Shown: in pieces, positions 36,630 through 48,319 of the stretch
Position numbering within the stretch: the first letter of the stretch is position 1
Layout of the letters: every line of letters begins with the position of its first letter
NCBI GenBank assembly: GCA_037043015.1
Contig: CM073323.1
Coordinates: 21,604,758-21,668,757 of the forward strand
Reading direction: 5' to 3'
DNA length: 64,000 nt
DNA from: Bryum argenteum
Taxonomy: Eukaryota > Streptophyta > Bryopsida > Bryales > Bryaceae
Translations under genes and position numbers: made by a program
The notes under the pieces: model-generated
What the model was told of the DNA's origin: nothing
Seen by the model: the letters and a program-made list of their open reading frames with translations, nothing else
The model's database searches: none

Positions 36630-36878
36630 TTAACCCCTAAAGGTTGTTGATGCAAAATTGCAAAAATGAACATTCTCTTACTTCAGGCCTAAAAACTCTC
36701 AATCTAAGAATTATTTGGAAGATCCAATCGTAGGATCTTGAATTTAACTTAACCTTCCACTCACTTGCCAAAATTGAACCGTTGATTCTTCTTCATTTGT
36801 GAGATTATAATGGTCAAAGTTGACTGAATTTTGGACTCCAAAAAGCAGTTTTCGCTTTCCTGAACCTTTAGGGGTTAA
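36630..36878. mobile_element. TTAA-flanked MITE, subfamily 1
   Basis: 249 bp, starting TTAACCCCTAAAGG and ending CCTTTAGGGGTTAA. The interior matches 1705-1962, including the segments around AAGATCCAATCGTAGGATC and TCATTTGTGAGATTATAATGG. Confidence 0.8.
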
Positions 36879-38008
36879 CCAATGATATTTGTTATAATCC
36901 TCCTACTTTGATTAAACAATACCATCTCATACGTTGTAGGATTTAAATAAGTGCTATGTTGTTCGAAAGCTAATATAACATGCTAGAATCACTCTAAAAT
37001 ACAAGCATCACGAACTAAAACACAAAACTCTACAGTGAGTAGAAGTTAGAGTCTCAAGATTTGAAAGCAACAAACCTTCCTTGACTAAGAAGAGTGTCAA
37101 TAGCACTCAAAAGCTTCAAATTCAATGTCTAACAGTTTTATGAAAATCTAAGTTGTTATGTTGTAGATTCTCAAAAGCATCAATCCTAAAATATACACAT
37201 AGAAGTTATAGGCTTAGTTCAAAGCACACTTATCAAAACCGTTTACATGTTGGAAGAGGAAGATACATTATTTACTTCAAAATAACACTACAGCTTCATA
37301 CTTACTCCAAATTGCACACTTAATAGCTCTTTTAGAAAAAATCTCAAATGCACAAACTTTCAAAAACTCACGGTTAGAAACTATTATTACACAACATAGT
37401 AACTCCTTGAAGTCACGGTTAACAAAAGTACAAGATAGCAGATCTCCCTCTACTAAAAAGAGTATTGCTCCTTCATTCCAAAACATGTGAATATACTTGT
37501 TTTGGTTTTGGAAAGCTTACTCGAGGCTCTACAACATATTCCAAACTAAAAACTAAAACTCAATATGTCTTCACCACCTCAAAGCGAGCAGCTCAAAAAG
37601 GGAAAAGAGAAGGAGAGGAAAGGAGAACCACCACGATCTATGTCATGCCCGTATCACATCTCTCATGCCATTGGACATGTATTGTCACCCGATATTGCTC
37701 CTTATCATCTTTTTACCTCCTTAAAATCATTATAATACATATATTTACAGTGTACCTACCCGGTTACCAACCCAATGGTTGAATTTCCACTATGCAGCAT
37801 TTTAACTACCTGACTCGATAAGTCAATACTGCGTTGTATTGGCACGGGTTCAAATCTTCCTGAACTCATTGAGCGACATTATCGGCTAGCCCAAACGACA
37901 CGAAATAATACCACCAACTTGTACTGCTACTTCCGACCTATGATGTCAATTTCTAGAATCAAATTCTATATCTAAGTCTAGAATTTGTCGTACATGATCT
38001 TATACAAG

Positions 38009-38671
38009 TTAACCCTTAAAGGTCCGAGGGGTTTAACAAAAAACTTAGATGTGTTATAAAATATGGATTCCATAACTCGTATGGTATTACACTCCAAAGA
38101 TAGTATAAAGACCTTAAACTCTAGATTGGATATGTATTTACAGTTAATTTTCCTCAAATAGGTAATATTCGGTTTATAATGAATACAAAAGAGTAAAATT
38201 TTGAAAATCAATATAAAATGTAATTTCTATTATTAGTATTTGGACATTGATATGATTGGCTAAAGTCACATAGTATATGTTAAAATGGAGAGAGGCCACG
38301 AGTAATAAACCTATGAGTAACCTTATTGATTTCCCAAAATAATAAGTTTACTTACACTAAGAAAACCTCGTCCTAGTTGTTTCTGAAAGCTTATTTTGAA
38401 CAATCTATGAATCCAAACAAGGCTATGTAAATTGAATGTGGTTCCCAACTCACCAAACTTCTACAATGTTGAAAAAAATTCCAAAAAAAAACTTTTTTTA
38501 TCCGAGTACAACTCCTCAAAATTTGAGATTGATCATAAAATGCTTGAATGGGCTCCTACGGGTTAAGTACTGGATCCATACTACAGTAATATACTTCAAC
38601 ATTATAAGATGAGAAGAGGGCAAATTTGAGGGGTAAGCATGCAAATAGTGCCTTTAGGCTTTAGGGGTTAA
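38009..38671. mobile_element. Possible long TTAA-flanked element
   Basis: Starts TTAACCCTTAAAGGTCC and ends GCTTTAGGGGTTAA, 663 bp apart. The interior does not match the short subfamilies, so the two ends may not belong to one insertion. Confidence 0.35.
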
Positions 38672-38949
38672 GGCATGAGAACCTAGATTGGGATAAGGCC
38701 CTCATCATTGGGCACCTTGAAATGAATATTTCCTTGGGATGGAATGAAGATGTTCTTGGATAACATGTTCCTTAGATGAACATGCAGTAGGATGGAAGAG
38801 TATAAGTATACCTATATTAGTCACTTCTAAATATATAAGTTGTATAACCTACAATACCATAAAAATCAGGGGTACTTTATCTTTTCTATAAACTAATCTC
38901 TGGAATATAGTAACTTAACCATTTGATCATTCCAAGTATAGTGAATTCC

Positions 38950-39217
38950 TTAACCTCTAACTCTCCTTAAAACCTGAAACGAGTTTCGGAGGTTCCCGCA
39001 GGAGAAAAACTCAGCCAACTTTGACCATTATAATCTCACAAATGAGGAAGAATGAACAGTTCAAATTTGGTATGTTAGATAAATGTCAAGTGAACTTTGA
39101 GATCTTACGGTTGAATCTCTCAAATAATGCTTAGATTGAGATTTTTTGAGCTGAATCTAAAGGAAGGTCAAATTTTGTGACTTAGACCGTTTTGCAACAA
39201 GGAGAGTTAGGGGTTAA
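38950..39217. mobile_element. TTAA-flanked MITE, subfamily 1
   Basis: 268 bp, starting TTAACCTCTAACTCTCC and ending GAGAGTTAGGGGTTAA. Closely related to 53000-53267 across the whole interior. Confidence 0.8.
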
Positions 39218-39595
39218 ATGCACAAAAATAGGTGCTCATATCTTACATGATTGCACAATCGAAATAAACAATCTTTCTTGAAATTTTTGAATTTTTATAT
39301 TCATGAGATCCTTTGAGCAAGTGTTTGACGATTCGCTCATATAATTTGTTGACCTTAAGAACATCCTTGCCGACAAAAGTGCATCTCACAAATGCATCCT
39401 TTCATTTCCAATAAGTGACATTGGCACAAATCATAACACCCTGATGGTAATAGAAAAAGAATCCAATGCTGTTTTTTCCCGCAAGTGAAGTGAAAACTCA
39501 AGAATTCAACCTTCACAAATCAAGGCTCCTCCCTCCTCTACCTATTATTTTTAGTGTAAAAGAATCTAACAAGCTCCTGTGTAATGTTGATCTAG

Positions 39596-42595
39596 CTATG
39601 ATGAGGCCACGAGGTTGACATCGTCGTTTGGAGTAAGCAAATGGTTGAGCTTCTGTTCTACTTTCACAATCTCCGGACTCGTTTGATTACTCCGGGTCAC
39701 ACACAGCCATTCCCTTTTCGACGAATCGTCGTCGCTGCAACTCTTTGGAATGTGCCATGACCCACTCACAGATTCCTGCATGCAATCAAGAATCAAAAAC
39801 ATATTCACTTGACAAACATGGCCAGATTCGTTATAGAGACTATACAGTATGATTGAGTAGAAGTGGTGAAAATTCATCTGTCACGAGTAATCAACATAAC
39901 CCCTGTTCGGATTGAGAGAGCATGTACCTGGATTAATATAGAGTAAGGAGGCGGCATGTGGAAGACGGGACCCTCCTTGCTGAGCGAGAATCGGACCTGG
40001 TAAGCAAATGACCACAAACACTATAAGCATGTGTATTCAAAGGGCCTAAATCAGGTATATGTCTTCAAGCTTGAAAGTTTTTCGATAGTCTTGAGGCTAG
40101 GAATGTTTGTAATAGAAGACACAATGTTGCTTAAAGTGACTACCTGATGTCGTTCTTTCCATTTGGGAAAGAAGTCGCTGCCAAGAAGCTGAAATAAGTG
40201 GTCACGCATCTCGTCATTCGTCACGAGAATGCCCTTGTATCGCACTGCAGCGTAAAGCCAATACCTGCGAACACGCAAACTCTAAGATACAAGGAGACCA
40301 AAAACCTGCTGTGGGATCGTTTTTCTGCTATGAATTAGTCAATTTGACTGCTCTGAATCAGATTCCTTTGTTTGCTATAGATTTAATCCTCTCAGTGCTT
40401 TGACCTGTAAACTTCTGCTGATATGAATTTGCTGATAGTCAGCACCTACTTGAATTGACAGGAAAAAATATGGAGGTATACGCACCAGTCATCGTTTGAT
40501 CCGGTAGGAGTGGTGTAAAGTGAATGCGCTTCTTGCCATCTGCCGAGCGTTTTCACAGCGAATGCAGAATTTGCAGGTCCTCCTCTTGTTCGTCTATGAT
40601 GCAACAACACCAGTGGTTCCCGTTTCGAACCCAATTTCTCCTTGATCCCTTTCACCACGGAGTTTAGCTGCGAAATGTACATAAGGGCTTCTATTTCTTA
40701 GCTTCATTCACAATCAAATAAGCCTAATGCTGAATGTTCATGTTTGACAATGTGTACCTGGTAGAAGTTGAAACCACCTTCACCGAAGTTCTGGTTGAAC
40801 AAGCCGACGTTAGCTCCATCTACAATTACATCGAATGGTCCGTGCCGTTCAAGCCATTCCTGAAGAAGCAGGGCAATCACCAATTCCGTCGATTATTGTC
40901 TAACCTCAATGTCGGTGACGATGTTGCAAAAAGCTTGACTCAAAAAAACAGAAGGTACAAGCACCTGAAACTTTTTAAACTCATTATTCTTGCTTTCTCG
41001 CTGACACGCCAGTTCAGACAGAGACTTCGCAAACAACTCCGTCTCTTTGGGATCAATATCAATAGTGACAAGCTGCTCGCCGCACTCCTGGCACACGCCA
41101 CAGGCATCAAGCAAACTGTTCTTAACTTCCCACGATCCCCTGCCCAGCCATCCGAGTCCATGCCATCCCCCGCCGCGGCTCTCGTACGCGGCTTTCACGG
41201 TCTCCTGGGACGGGGAATTCGAGGCTCCCACACTCGCACCCCTGGTGCTCTCGAACCAGGATTTGATCACGGATGATGTCGAGGGTGAGAGGCCTCGCAC
41301 TGTTGTGCGGATTCTGTGTAAGATGGAGTAGACTTTGTCTTCGAGGCCTGCTTCGGCGCTGAGAGAGAGGAGAGCTTCGAGTTCCGGTTCCTCGGGTCGG
41401 ACGCCGGCGGATTGCATGTGGGCGTCTACCTCGAATGCCTTTGCGACGTTCTTTAGTTTGCAGTATGTGTAAAGTGCTGGACTGTAGGATCTCAACCTGG
41501 CATGGCACAAAAACAGGCATGGAAGAATCATAAGAGCTCTGGCTTTGAAAGAGTATTCGAAAGCTACCACAAGAATAAGAAGAGTATTTGCTTACCTAGG
41601 AGAGAGCTTCGCGGCGGCCATCTGCTTAACCATATCAAAGGCCAAGTCACCATCTTCCTTCGCTACAGCAAGCCTCGCAACAGCAGTAAAAGTAGCTTCA
41701 TTCGGCGGCACTCCTTGCAAGTTCATAGCTTCATAAACAGCAAATCCTCGCTGCAAACACATCTCCTTCTGCTCATCACTAAGCACAACAACTTCCTCTT
41801 CAGCTTTCGCTTCATCTCCTTCGTTTCCCTGCGCATTATCTAACACCCCAAAACTGAGTCACACAAAACCCAAAACCTCGAAAGTTCTGTCAAGAGAAGG
41901 AGAGAGAGAGAGACTCACTCTTGCTGTTTCCGCTTTTGCCCCGTTTGAGTGAGCCCGTGGCGCCAGAAGAGCAGAGGTACAGCAGTACATTGTAACTGTA
42001 CTGATTGAACGAAGTCTTGCCCTCAGCTACGACTTTGTCGTAGATGGCGATGGCGCCGATGGCGTCTGCGAACTTGGAGCACATGTCGATCGATCTCCGA
42101 AGCTCGCTCTCCGCTGGATCCCGCTTTTTCTTTGGCTTGCGCTCATCGCCATCCTGCTGATCATTCGGTGCTGGTCTCTTCCCATTGCTGGTATTCTTAT
42201 TCTTCCCGTTCATCTTTGGCTCTTTCTCCTCTCCCTGCACGCTCACTGCATGCCCAGGCAAAAATCACATTGTCAGCGCCAAAACTTTTGAGAGGAAGAC
42301 TCCAAAATCTCCCTTTCTTTAATTTGAGGAGGAAGAAGACTGTTCAAATTCCCGTTCTGAGAGTCGTACCAAATGTTGTGGATTGCCAATTCGAGCGGTA
42401 CGTGCGGTAAGTAGTGCGTTTGTTGTAGGAGCTCAATGCTCGTGGACGACCGTCCTCTTTCTTTCCGACGCTTGCCCTAATTGAAACTTGCTGGGTGCGC
42501 ACCAGACGAAGTCTACTACTACTACTACTACCACCTTCGAAGAAAGCACTTTTGCAGAATCCAAGAGTTCCAAAGCGGCGGATGGCGAGCATCAC
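39596..42595 (-). CDS. PRORP: Proteinaceous RNase P (PRORP)
   Basis: Protein-only RNase P, which removes 5' leaders from precursor tRNAs. Nine exons on the minus strand: 42370-42595, 41919-42245, 41596-41839, 40965-41496, 40758-40859, 40486-40667, 40144-40264, 39928-39996, 39596-39775; phases agree and give 660 residues. The N-terminus is Arg/Ser-rich and transit-peptide-like, followed by a nuclear-signal-like KPKKKR. Then come PPR-like helical repeats (FNQYSYNVLLYLC, PNEATFTAVARL, YSPALYTYCKLKN), a zinc-binding CGVCQECGE, and the NYN metallonuclease domain with DGANVGL, TGSNDDWYWLY and VTNDEMRDH supplying the metal-binding aspartates. The C-terminal HWHIP-type region (SWHIP, WLCV) closes the zinc site. 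A single gene with both targeting signals may serve organelles and nucleus (inference). Divergent from CYP59. Confidence 0.95.
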
Positions 42596-43679
42596 GTACT
42601 CGAAGTAGCAATCAGTGGCGAGTTTTCTGGAAGCTCTCCTTCAACAGTCATTTATCAGGAAGCGGAAAAGGGAGAGAGAGAGAGAAACTTCGCAGCTAAA
42701 ATTGACTGTAGCTGCAGTGGAATTTCCTTCGCAAAATGTGGTCAATTCCTAGTCCATAACCCTAAAAAATTTGCGAGGAAGAAGGTCGCATGCGAGAGAG
42801 TATCAATCCGAAGTTCCGCAAGCTCGCGGAAGCGCCAAAGCTGCGGATTTGGGTTTCTCGCGCCGAAGGAACACCCAATCAAACTCTTAAAACCCTTGGC
42901 CTATGACCATGTTTTCCAGCCTGTGGCCGTGTAGTCAAGGTTTTAGAATCACGGTCAAAAGAAGTTCAAGAGCATCTGCAGTGGTGACCCGGTAAACTAG
43001 CCGGTGTCTAAAACTCTCTACACTAAAAATTATATTTAGTGTTGGATGACAATTGGTGTGGTCACCACCATCATGCTCCAACACTATTAATCAATTTGTG
43101 GACAATTAGTGTATTGTAGGGCCACCATTTCTTAATAGCAGCTTCCCTTTTAAAGTCAACTTGTGGACAATTAGTGTCTTGGGGGGCCACCATATCTTAA
43201 TGGAAGCCTCTCTTTTAGCCGCCAAAGTTGCAAGTTGGCTAACATTAAGTCGAAATCTAACACTAAATGTCAACTTCTTCATTTTTCAATTCTTTAATTC
43301 TTACTACTATTCACAATTGGTGTTGGAATTGACAATTAGAGTTGCTACAATTCTACCCTTGTTGACAATTGGTGTTGTTGTTCGTGTTTAGTGTTGCCAA
43401 AAATAAATATGATTTTTAGTGTAGTGTTCCACCTTTTATACAACATTCACTTTTACTTTGTAGTGTACTTTTACTTCATTAAGGAGACAGGGCCGGGGCC
43501 GCAGGGAGCCGCCGACAACCGCCGAAGAGCGTCAAGGCGTCGCTAGCTCACAGTTCATGTGCACGGGCCAAAAAGCTTCGTCGAGGTCCGCTACCAATTT
43601 TTCGCTGCAGGAATTTGATCTCCTCCCTCGCAGAATCTGTTTTCTTTTAAGCTTCTCTCGATTGCAGAATTTTTTAACA
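42596..43679. promoter_or_regulatory. Divergent intergenic region of PRORP and CYP59
   Basis: 1.08 kb between the two start codons. A telo-box-like AACCCTAA lies near 42759, consistent with housekeeping promoters. A 401-bp MITE (43021-43421) occupies the middle. An open frame reading away from PRORP (42488-42934) starts within PRORP exon 1 antisense and is probably not a gene. Confidence 0.45.
43021..43421. mobile_element. TA-flanked CACTAAAAAT MITE in a divergent promoter
   Basis: The ends CACTAAAAATTATATTTAG and (inverted) CACTAAAAATCATATTTAT match at most positions and are flanked by TA at 43019-43020 and 43422-43423. It is related by its end motif to the CACTAAATTTG elements at 32512 and 53322. 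The interior holds two imperfect copies of a segment with GACAATTAGTGT and GGGCCACCAT. Confidence 0.7.
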
Positions 43680-46600
43680 ATGGCGGTCATGCTGGTTACG
43701 AGCGTTGGCGACCTGGTGATTGATCTCTTCACCGATCAATGTCCTCTCACGACCAAAAATTTCCTCAAACTTTGCAAGTATGTTATCATATCCTCTTTCC
43801 TCCACATCCAGGTTGAATTGAATTGCCGAACTAAGATCTCGCGTTTTAGGTCGTTCGAGCAGTTTTTGAAAATCTCCTTCGTGCATGCAGGATAAAGTAT
43901 TACAATAATTGCTTATTTCACTCCGTCCAGAAAGACTTCATCGTCCAGACTGGCGACCCGACTGGCACAGGAAAGGGCGGCGACTCCGTTTACAAGTGAG
44001 ATTTTCATAGCAAATTGGAACTAACTCGCATTTTGTGTAGTTTACAGTTTTTTGAGATACACTCGACTTGTTGTCTCCTAATTGTTTCATTCGTTGAATT
44101 CTTGAACGTATCTTGATCGTTTGGATTTTTTTTATTACGAGTGCCTTTAGTTTCACAGCAAGGGTTTAGGGTTTTGAGTAATGCTATTTATTATGGTCAG
44201 CTTGATCAAGGGTGTATACATATGAGAATCTTAGAGTTTAGAGTATTCTGAATGATTGATATATGCGTTGCTTTGCTTCCAGATTATTGTATGGCGACCA
44301 GGCAAGGTTTTTTGAGGATGAAATTCGCCCTAATCTTAAGCATGACAAAGTGGGAATTGTGGCCATGGCCAGCGCGGGTGAAAATGCGAATGCATCGCAG
44401 GTTGATCTTTTTTCTATGTCCATGAGTTTCTTCTAATCTTACATCTTTCTGTCCGCTTTTCAGAAAGTTAATTTTTCGACAGTAGTCCAACTATACATGA
44501 GCAACTCCGTTTTCACGAGGAACTAAATTTGTGTTCGTTTGGGATTTGATTTGCAGTTCTATATAACAACCAGGGCTGAACTTGACTACCTTGATGAAAA
44601 GCACACGGTCTGTAAGTCTTTCCTCTTGTTTTTGATTTGTTCAGCTTGCATTTTTGTTTTCTTCTTGATTCTAGATGATATGGAGCAGTTCCTCATACTT
44701 CGTCATGACTTGCTTCAGGTATTTGGCGAGGTTGGGGAGGGTTTGGAGGCATTAATGCGAATAAACGAGGCATTTGTGGACGATAATTTCAGACCTTACA
44801 AAAACATCCGGTACAGATCTTACCCTATACTCTTTGGAGGTATCGTGCAACAATTTAATGACGTTGCTTATTAGTGAATGAGACTTATTGAGTGGCTTGA
44901 AACAGGATCAAGCACAGTATCATACTTGAAGACCCGTTTGATGATCCGGCTGGCCTTGCAGATCTGATACCTGACAAATCTCCTGAACTGAAACCTCCAG
45001 CTCAGGTATGGATATGGACTTGTTGTTCGCAGAATGTCTTAAGATGGAATGGAGTTGTGCATCTGTTTTCATACTGGATGTGAGTATCATAACCAGTGAT
45101 GTGCACTCTGTAATCACACTGTGCACAGATGAGTTGGTTTTACAACAATGAACACTGTGCTTGCTAGATTAATATGAATAGGCTAGATTTCCCTTTCGCT
45201 TGCGAATGACATCTTAGGTGAAGCCATTGCAGTTTGTACCGAAGATATAAATATGACAATTACAAGGACTGATGAATGCATCGATTTCGGGATTTAGGAG
45301 CAAGTGTAGAAGTTTCATGTTCGTATTTAGAGTAAGGTGGACAAGTGTCTTCCTTTCTGACATTGTAAATGTGGAATTGTAGGGAGAGGAGGTGCGACTG
45401 GAGGATGATTGGGTGCCGATGGATGAAACCATGGATCCTGAGGAGCTAGAAAAATCGCTACGCCAGAAAGAAGCCCAGTCGCGAGCTGTTGTTCTAGAAA
45501 TGGTGCGTGATCGCCCTTACACATTCACCTTGCAGCTGTTATAGTTGTAGTTATACGATTATCCAAGTTCAGATTGGTGAAGAGCTCTGTAATTCTTAGC
45601 TCAAAAAATAATTCACAGAATGTTTTGAAGACTTTGGTATGTTATTTTTTTTCGATGCATAGGTGCTCCTTTTTCTACTGACCAGGTCTATCTTCAGCCA
45701 TTGGACATCACAAACTTACTGAATTTGTTTGGATATTGCACATTCTTGTCTTTCCAAGATTAGATCTAGCTGTTGGTTAGCGAGGGGGTCTCTGTTATAT
45801 GGTGTGGCTATGCTACACAAGGTCGCTCTCCATTTATAATAATGAACAAACAAATAAAATATTTCACCCACTTTTGTCTTTAGGGGTTTAGTCGTAACAA
45901 TCAGTCAGTTGTGTATCTTCAAGGTAGTGATCGCATTCAGTAGTTAAGAGCATCAGGATTGAGTTTCCATCCTTAATTCAAGAATTTAGATAACGCTGGT
46001 AATATTTCATTGCTCGTCCTTTCGTTGCTAACACCTTCTTTGTAATAATTTTGCTCTTCTGTAGATTGGGGATCTTCCCGAAGCCGATATGAAGCCCCCG
46101 GAGAACGTGTTGTTTGTATGCAAGCTTAACCCCGTCACTGAGGTAACCACAGAAACATCTACATCTTAGCAGTTGCGAATCCACTTTCTGTAGGTTTCAG
46201 AAACTAATTTCTTGTGGGATGCTTACAGGAAGGTGACCTTGACCTCATTTTCTCGCGATTTGGCAAAGTCAAGTCGTAAGGCTCCTAAACACTTACTTTC
46301 CTAGTCTTTCTTTCAGGTATTGTAAGAGATTTTGATAGTGTTCTTTGCAATATAATATTATATTGTAGCTTACGCTGATGATTTCTCTGTCATTATCTAC
46401 AGAGCTGACATTATCCGAGATTACAAAACTGGTGATAGCTTGTGCTATGCTTTCATCGGTAAGTTCTGCTGCAGTACTTTTCCACGATAAGTTTCGCCAA
46501 TCAAAAGTGGTATCAACAGTATTGACTCTAATTTAATAATGTCATGGTATCCTTGTGTTACAGAATTCGAAACTGAGGAGGCATGTGAGGCCGCTTACTT

Positions 46601-47964
46601 CAAGGTCAGTTATTAACTCACCTGAATGAAAAGGTTGTTTCCTGTGATCTTTTGTTATCGACATTCTTTGCATTGATACATTTTTTGGTGACACTGCAGA
46701 TGGACAATGTTTTGATCGATGATCGGAGAATACATGTGGATTTCAGCCAAAGTGTTTCACAATTATGGAATCGATACCGGAAGTTCGGCAAAGCAGGCGG
46801 AGATGGTCAACGTGAGTTTCTCGTCACATGGTTGATGTATACATGTTGGCTAAAGTACGAGGCAGAAGTTAAAATTTATCACTTGGATGAAGTCTATAGT
46901 AGGCTGAACTCCCTGGTATGTGCTTTATGTTAACATGAGTTCAATTCTTTTCGTTTATGCTGCAGCTGCCAATCAAGGAAAGGGTTGCTTCAAGTGTGGA
47001 GAGGTCGGTCACTATGCCAAAGAGTGTCCCAACGATGGAGCTGAAGAGAAAGACGGCCCTACTGAGAAACCCAAATACACAATCAAGGAAACGGGTGGGC
47101 AACGAGGAAATATAAACAAAAGGTAAATTTCTCGACGTTCATTAACTAGTGTCGCTAATAACAGAAACTTCTACGCTTACCATTTTTTTATCGAAGCTTT
47201 CTGGCGCAGACATGGAGGACTCGATCAGTACAATATGACTAACTTTTTTTCATTACAGATACGACATGGTGTTCGCCGAAGATGAGAATCCAGCAGACCA
47301 AAGAGCATCGGATAGATCTCGGCGAGGCCGGAAGGACACAGACTCCCATCACAGGGAGTCGGAGAGGCCTCGTGCAGATGGGCACACAAACAAAAGAAAT
47401 GAAAGAGACTCTCGAAGGGATAGGGATTCTGAGAGGCACACTGACACACGCAGACGACCAGATAGAGACATGGACAGAAGGAAGGAGTCACGTCGAGAAT
47501 ATACCCCGGAGCCCCGAGCAGAGCGTGATGGAAGCAGACCTTCGAAAGCAAGTCCGCCAAGCAAACCAGAATATTCACGACAAGGCAGGGCTTATCCAGA
47601 TGAAATCAAAGAGAGCTCTCGACACGACTTGAGGAGGGGCAGACGGGATGATGAGCCAGAGCCTCGAAGCCACGGTGAGCACAGGAGACCTAAGAGAAGT
47701 GAAAGAGAAGCCTCTGAAGACAGTGCTGGTGGTTTCCGCAAGGCTTCAGGCAGGAGTAGCAGGGATGTTTCAAGGGGTGATGACAGGCGGAGGGACGAAC
47801 GTGATGATGGGCGGAGGGAAGAACGTGATGATAGGCGGAGAGAAGGACGTGATGATGGGCGGAGGGAGGGACGTGATGATGGGCGGAGGGAGGGACGTGA
47901 TGGTCGTGGTAATGGACGTAGTGATGGACGTGATGACATGCATAGTAAGAAGAGGAGGTCGTGA
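43680..47964 (+). CDS. CYP59: CYP59-type cyclophilin with RRM and zinc knuckle
   Basis: Nuclear peptidyl-prolyl isomerase of the CYP59 family, which links RNA polymerase II C-terminal domain and pre-mRNA processing in Arabidopsis. Fourteen exons: 43680-43777, 43891-43995, 44283-44400, 44557-44607, 44719-44810, 44906-45005, 45383-45502, 46065-46142, 46229-46275, 46403-46458, 46564-46604, 46700-46811, 46966-47122, 47259-47964; 626 residues in phase. Order of domains: cyclophilin fold ([52 protein letters not shown]), RRM ([22 protein letters not shown]), CCHC knuckle [14 protein letters not shown], then an Arg/Asp/Ser-rich tail with direct [16 protein letters not shown] repeats. Start chosen at the MAV cyclophilin start; the frame is open further upstream. 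Exon 4 uses a weak GTCTGT donor. Converges with Serinc, 355 bp between stops. Confidence 0.95.
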
Positions 47965-48319
47965 GTAGTGCTCTAGTTTTGTAGGTGCCCTGGAACCATG
48001 AAGCTGGATCTGAATTTGTACAATACGAGGACAAAGAGATTTTACAAGTGATCGTCTTATGTGGGCCTTTTCTCTTAAGGTAATGGCAACCTCGACTCAA
48101 AGTTAAAAGATCCTCCTAATCTCCAATGTTTATTTTACTCGTGATTTGGTATGCAATAGTTTGTGAGTGCTTTTGAGATGAAAGATGTCTTTGGTTCTTT
48201 CGAGTGATTCATTTCTCCTTGAACAATCAAAGTGATGGTCCCTTCCAGGAGGAGTCATGTACTTGAGCTTGAGTTTGTGAATTTGAACTTGGAAGTTTGT
48301 GATTGATTTTTCATTGATG

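Larger units (their letters stand above)
36879..39595. other. Intergenic, repeats only
   Basis: No gene recognised before the 3' end of PRORP. It holds two TTAA-family elements (about 38009-38671 and 38950-39217) in AT-rich DNA. Confidence 0.5.

Noticed and set aside
40734-41276. 180-codon plus-strand open frame
   Set aside because: Antisense to PRORP exons 4 and 5, which are well supported by conserved motifs and splice phase.
42488-42934. 148-codon plus-strand frame between PRORP and CYP59
   Set aside because: Its first part is antisense to PRORP exon 1 and the remainder is compositionally biased leader or promoter DNA; no family recognised.
47592-48100. Minus-strand Ser/Arg and His-rich open frames
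   Set aside because: Antisense of the Arg/Asp-rich repeats at the end of CYP59; the repetitive DNA keeps several frames open.
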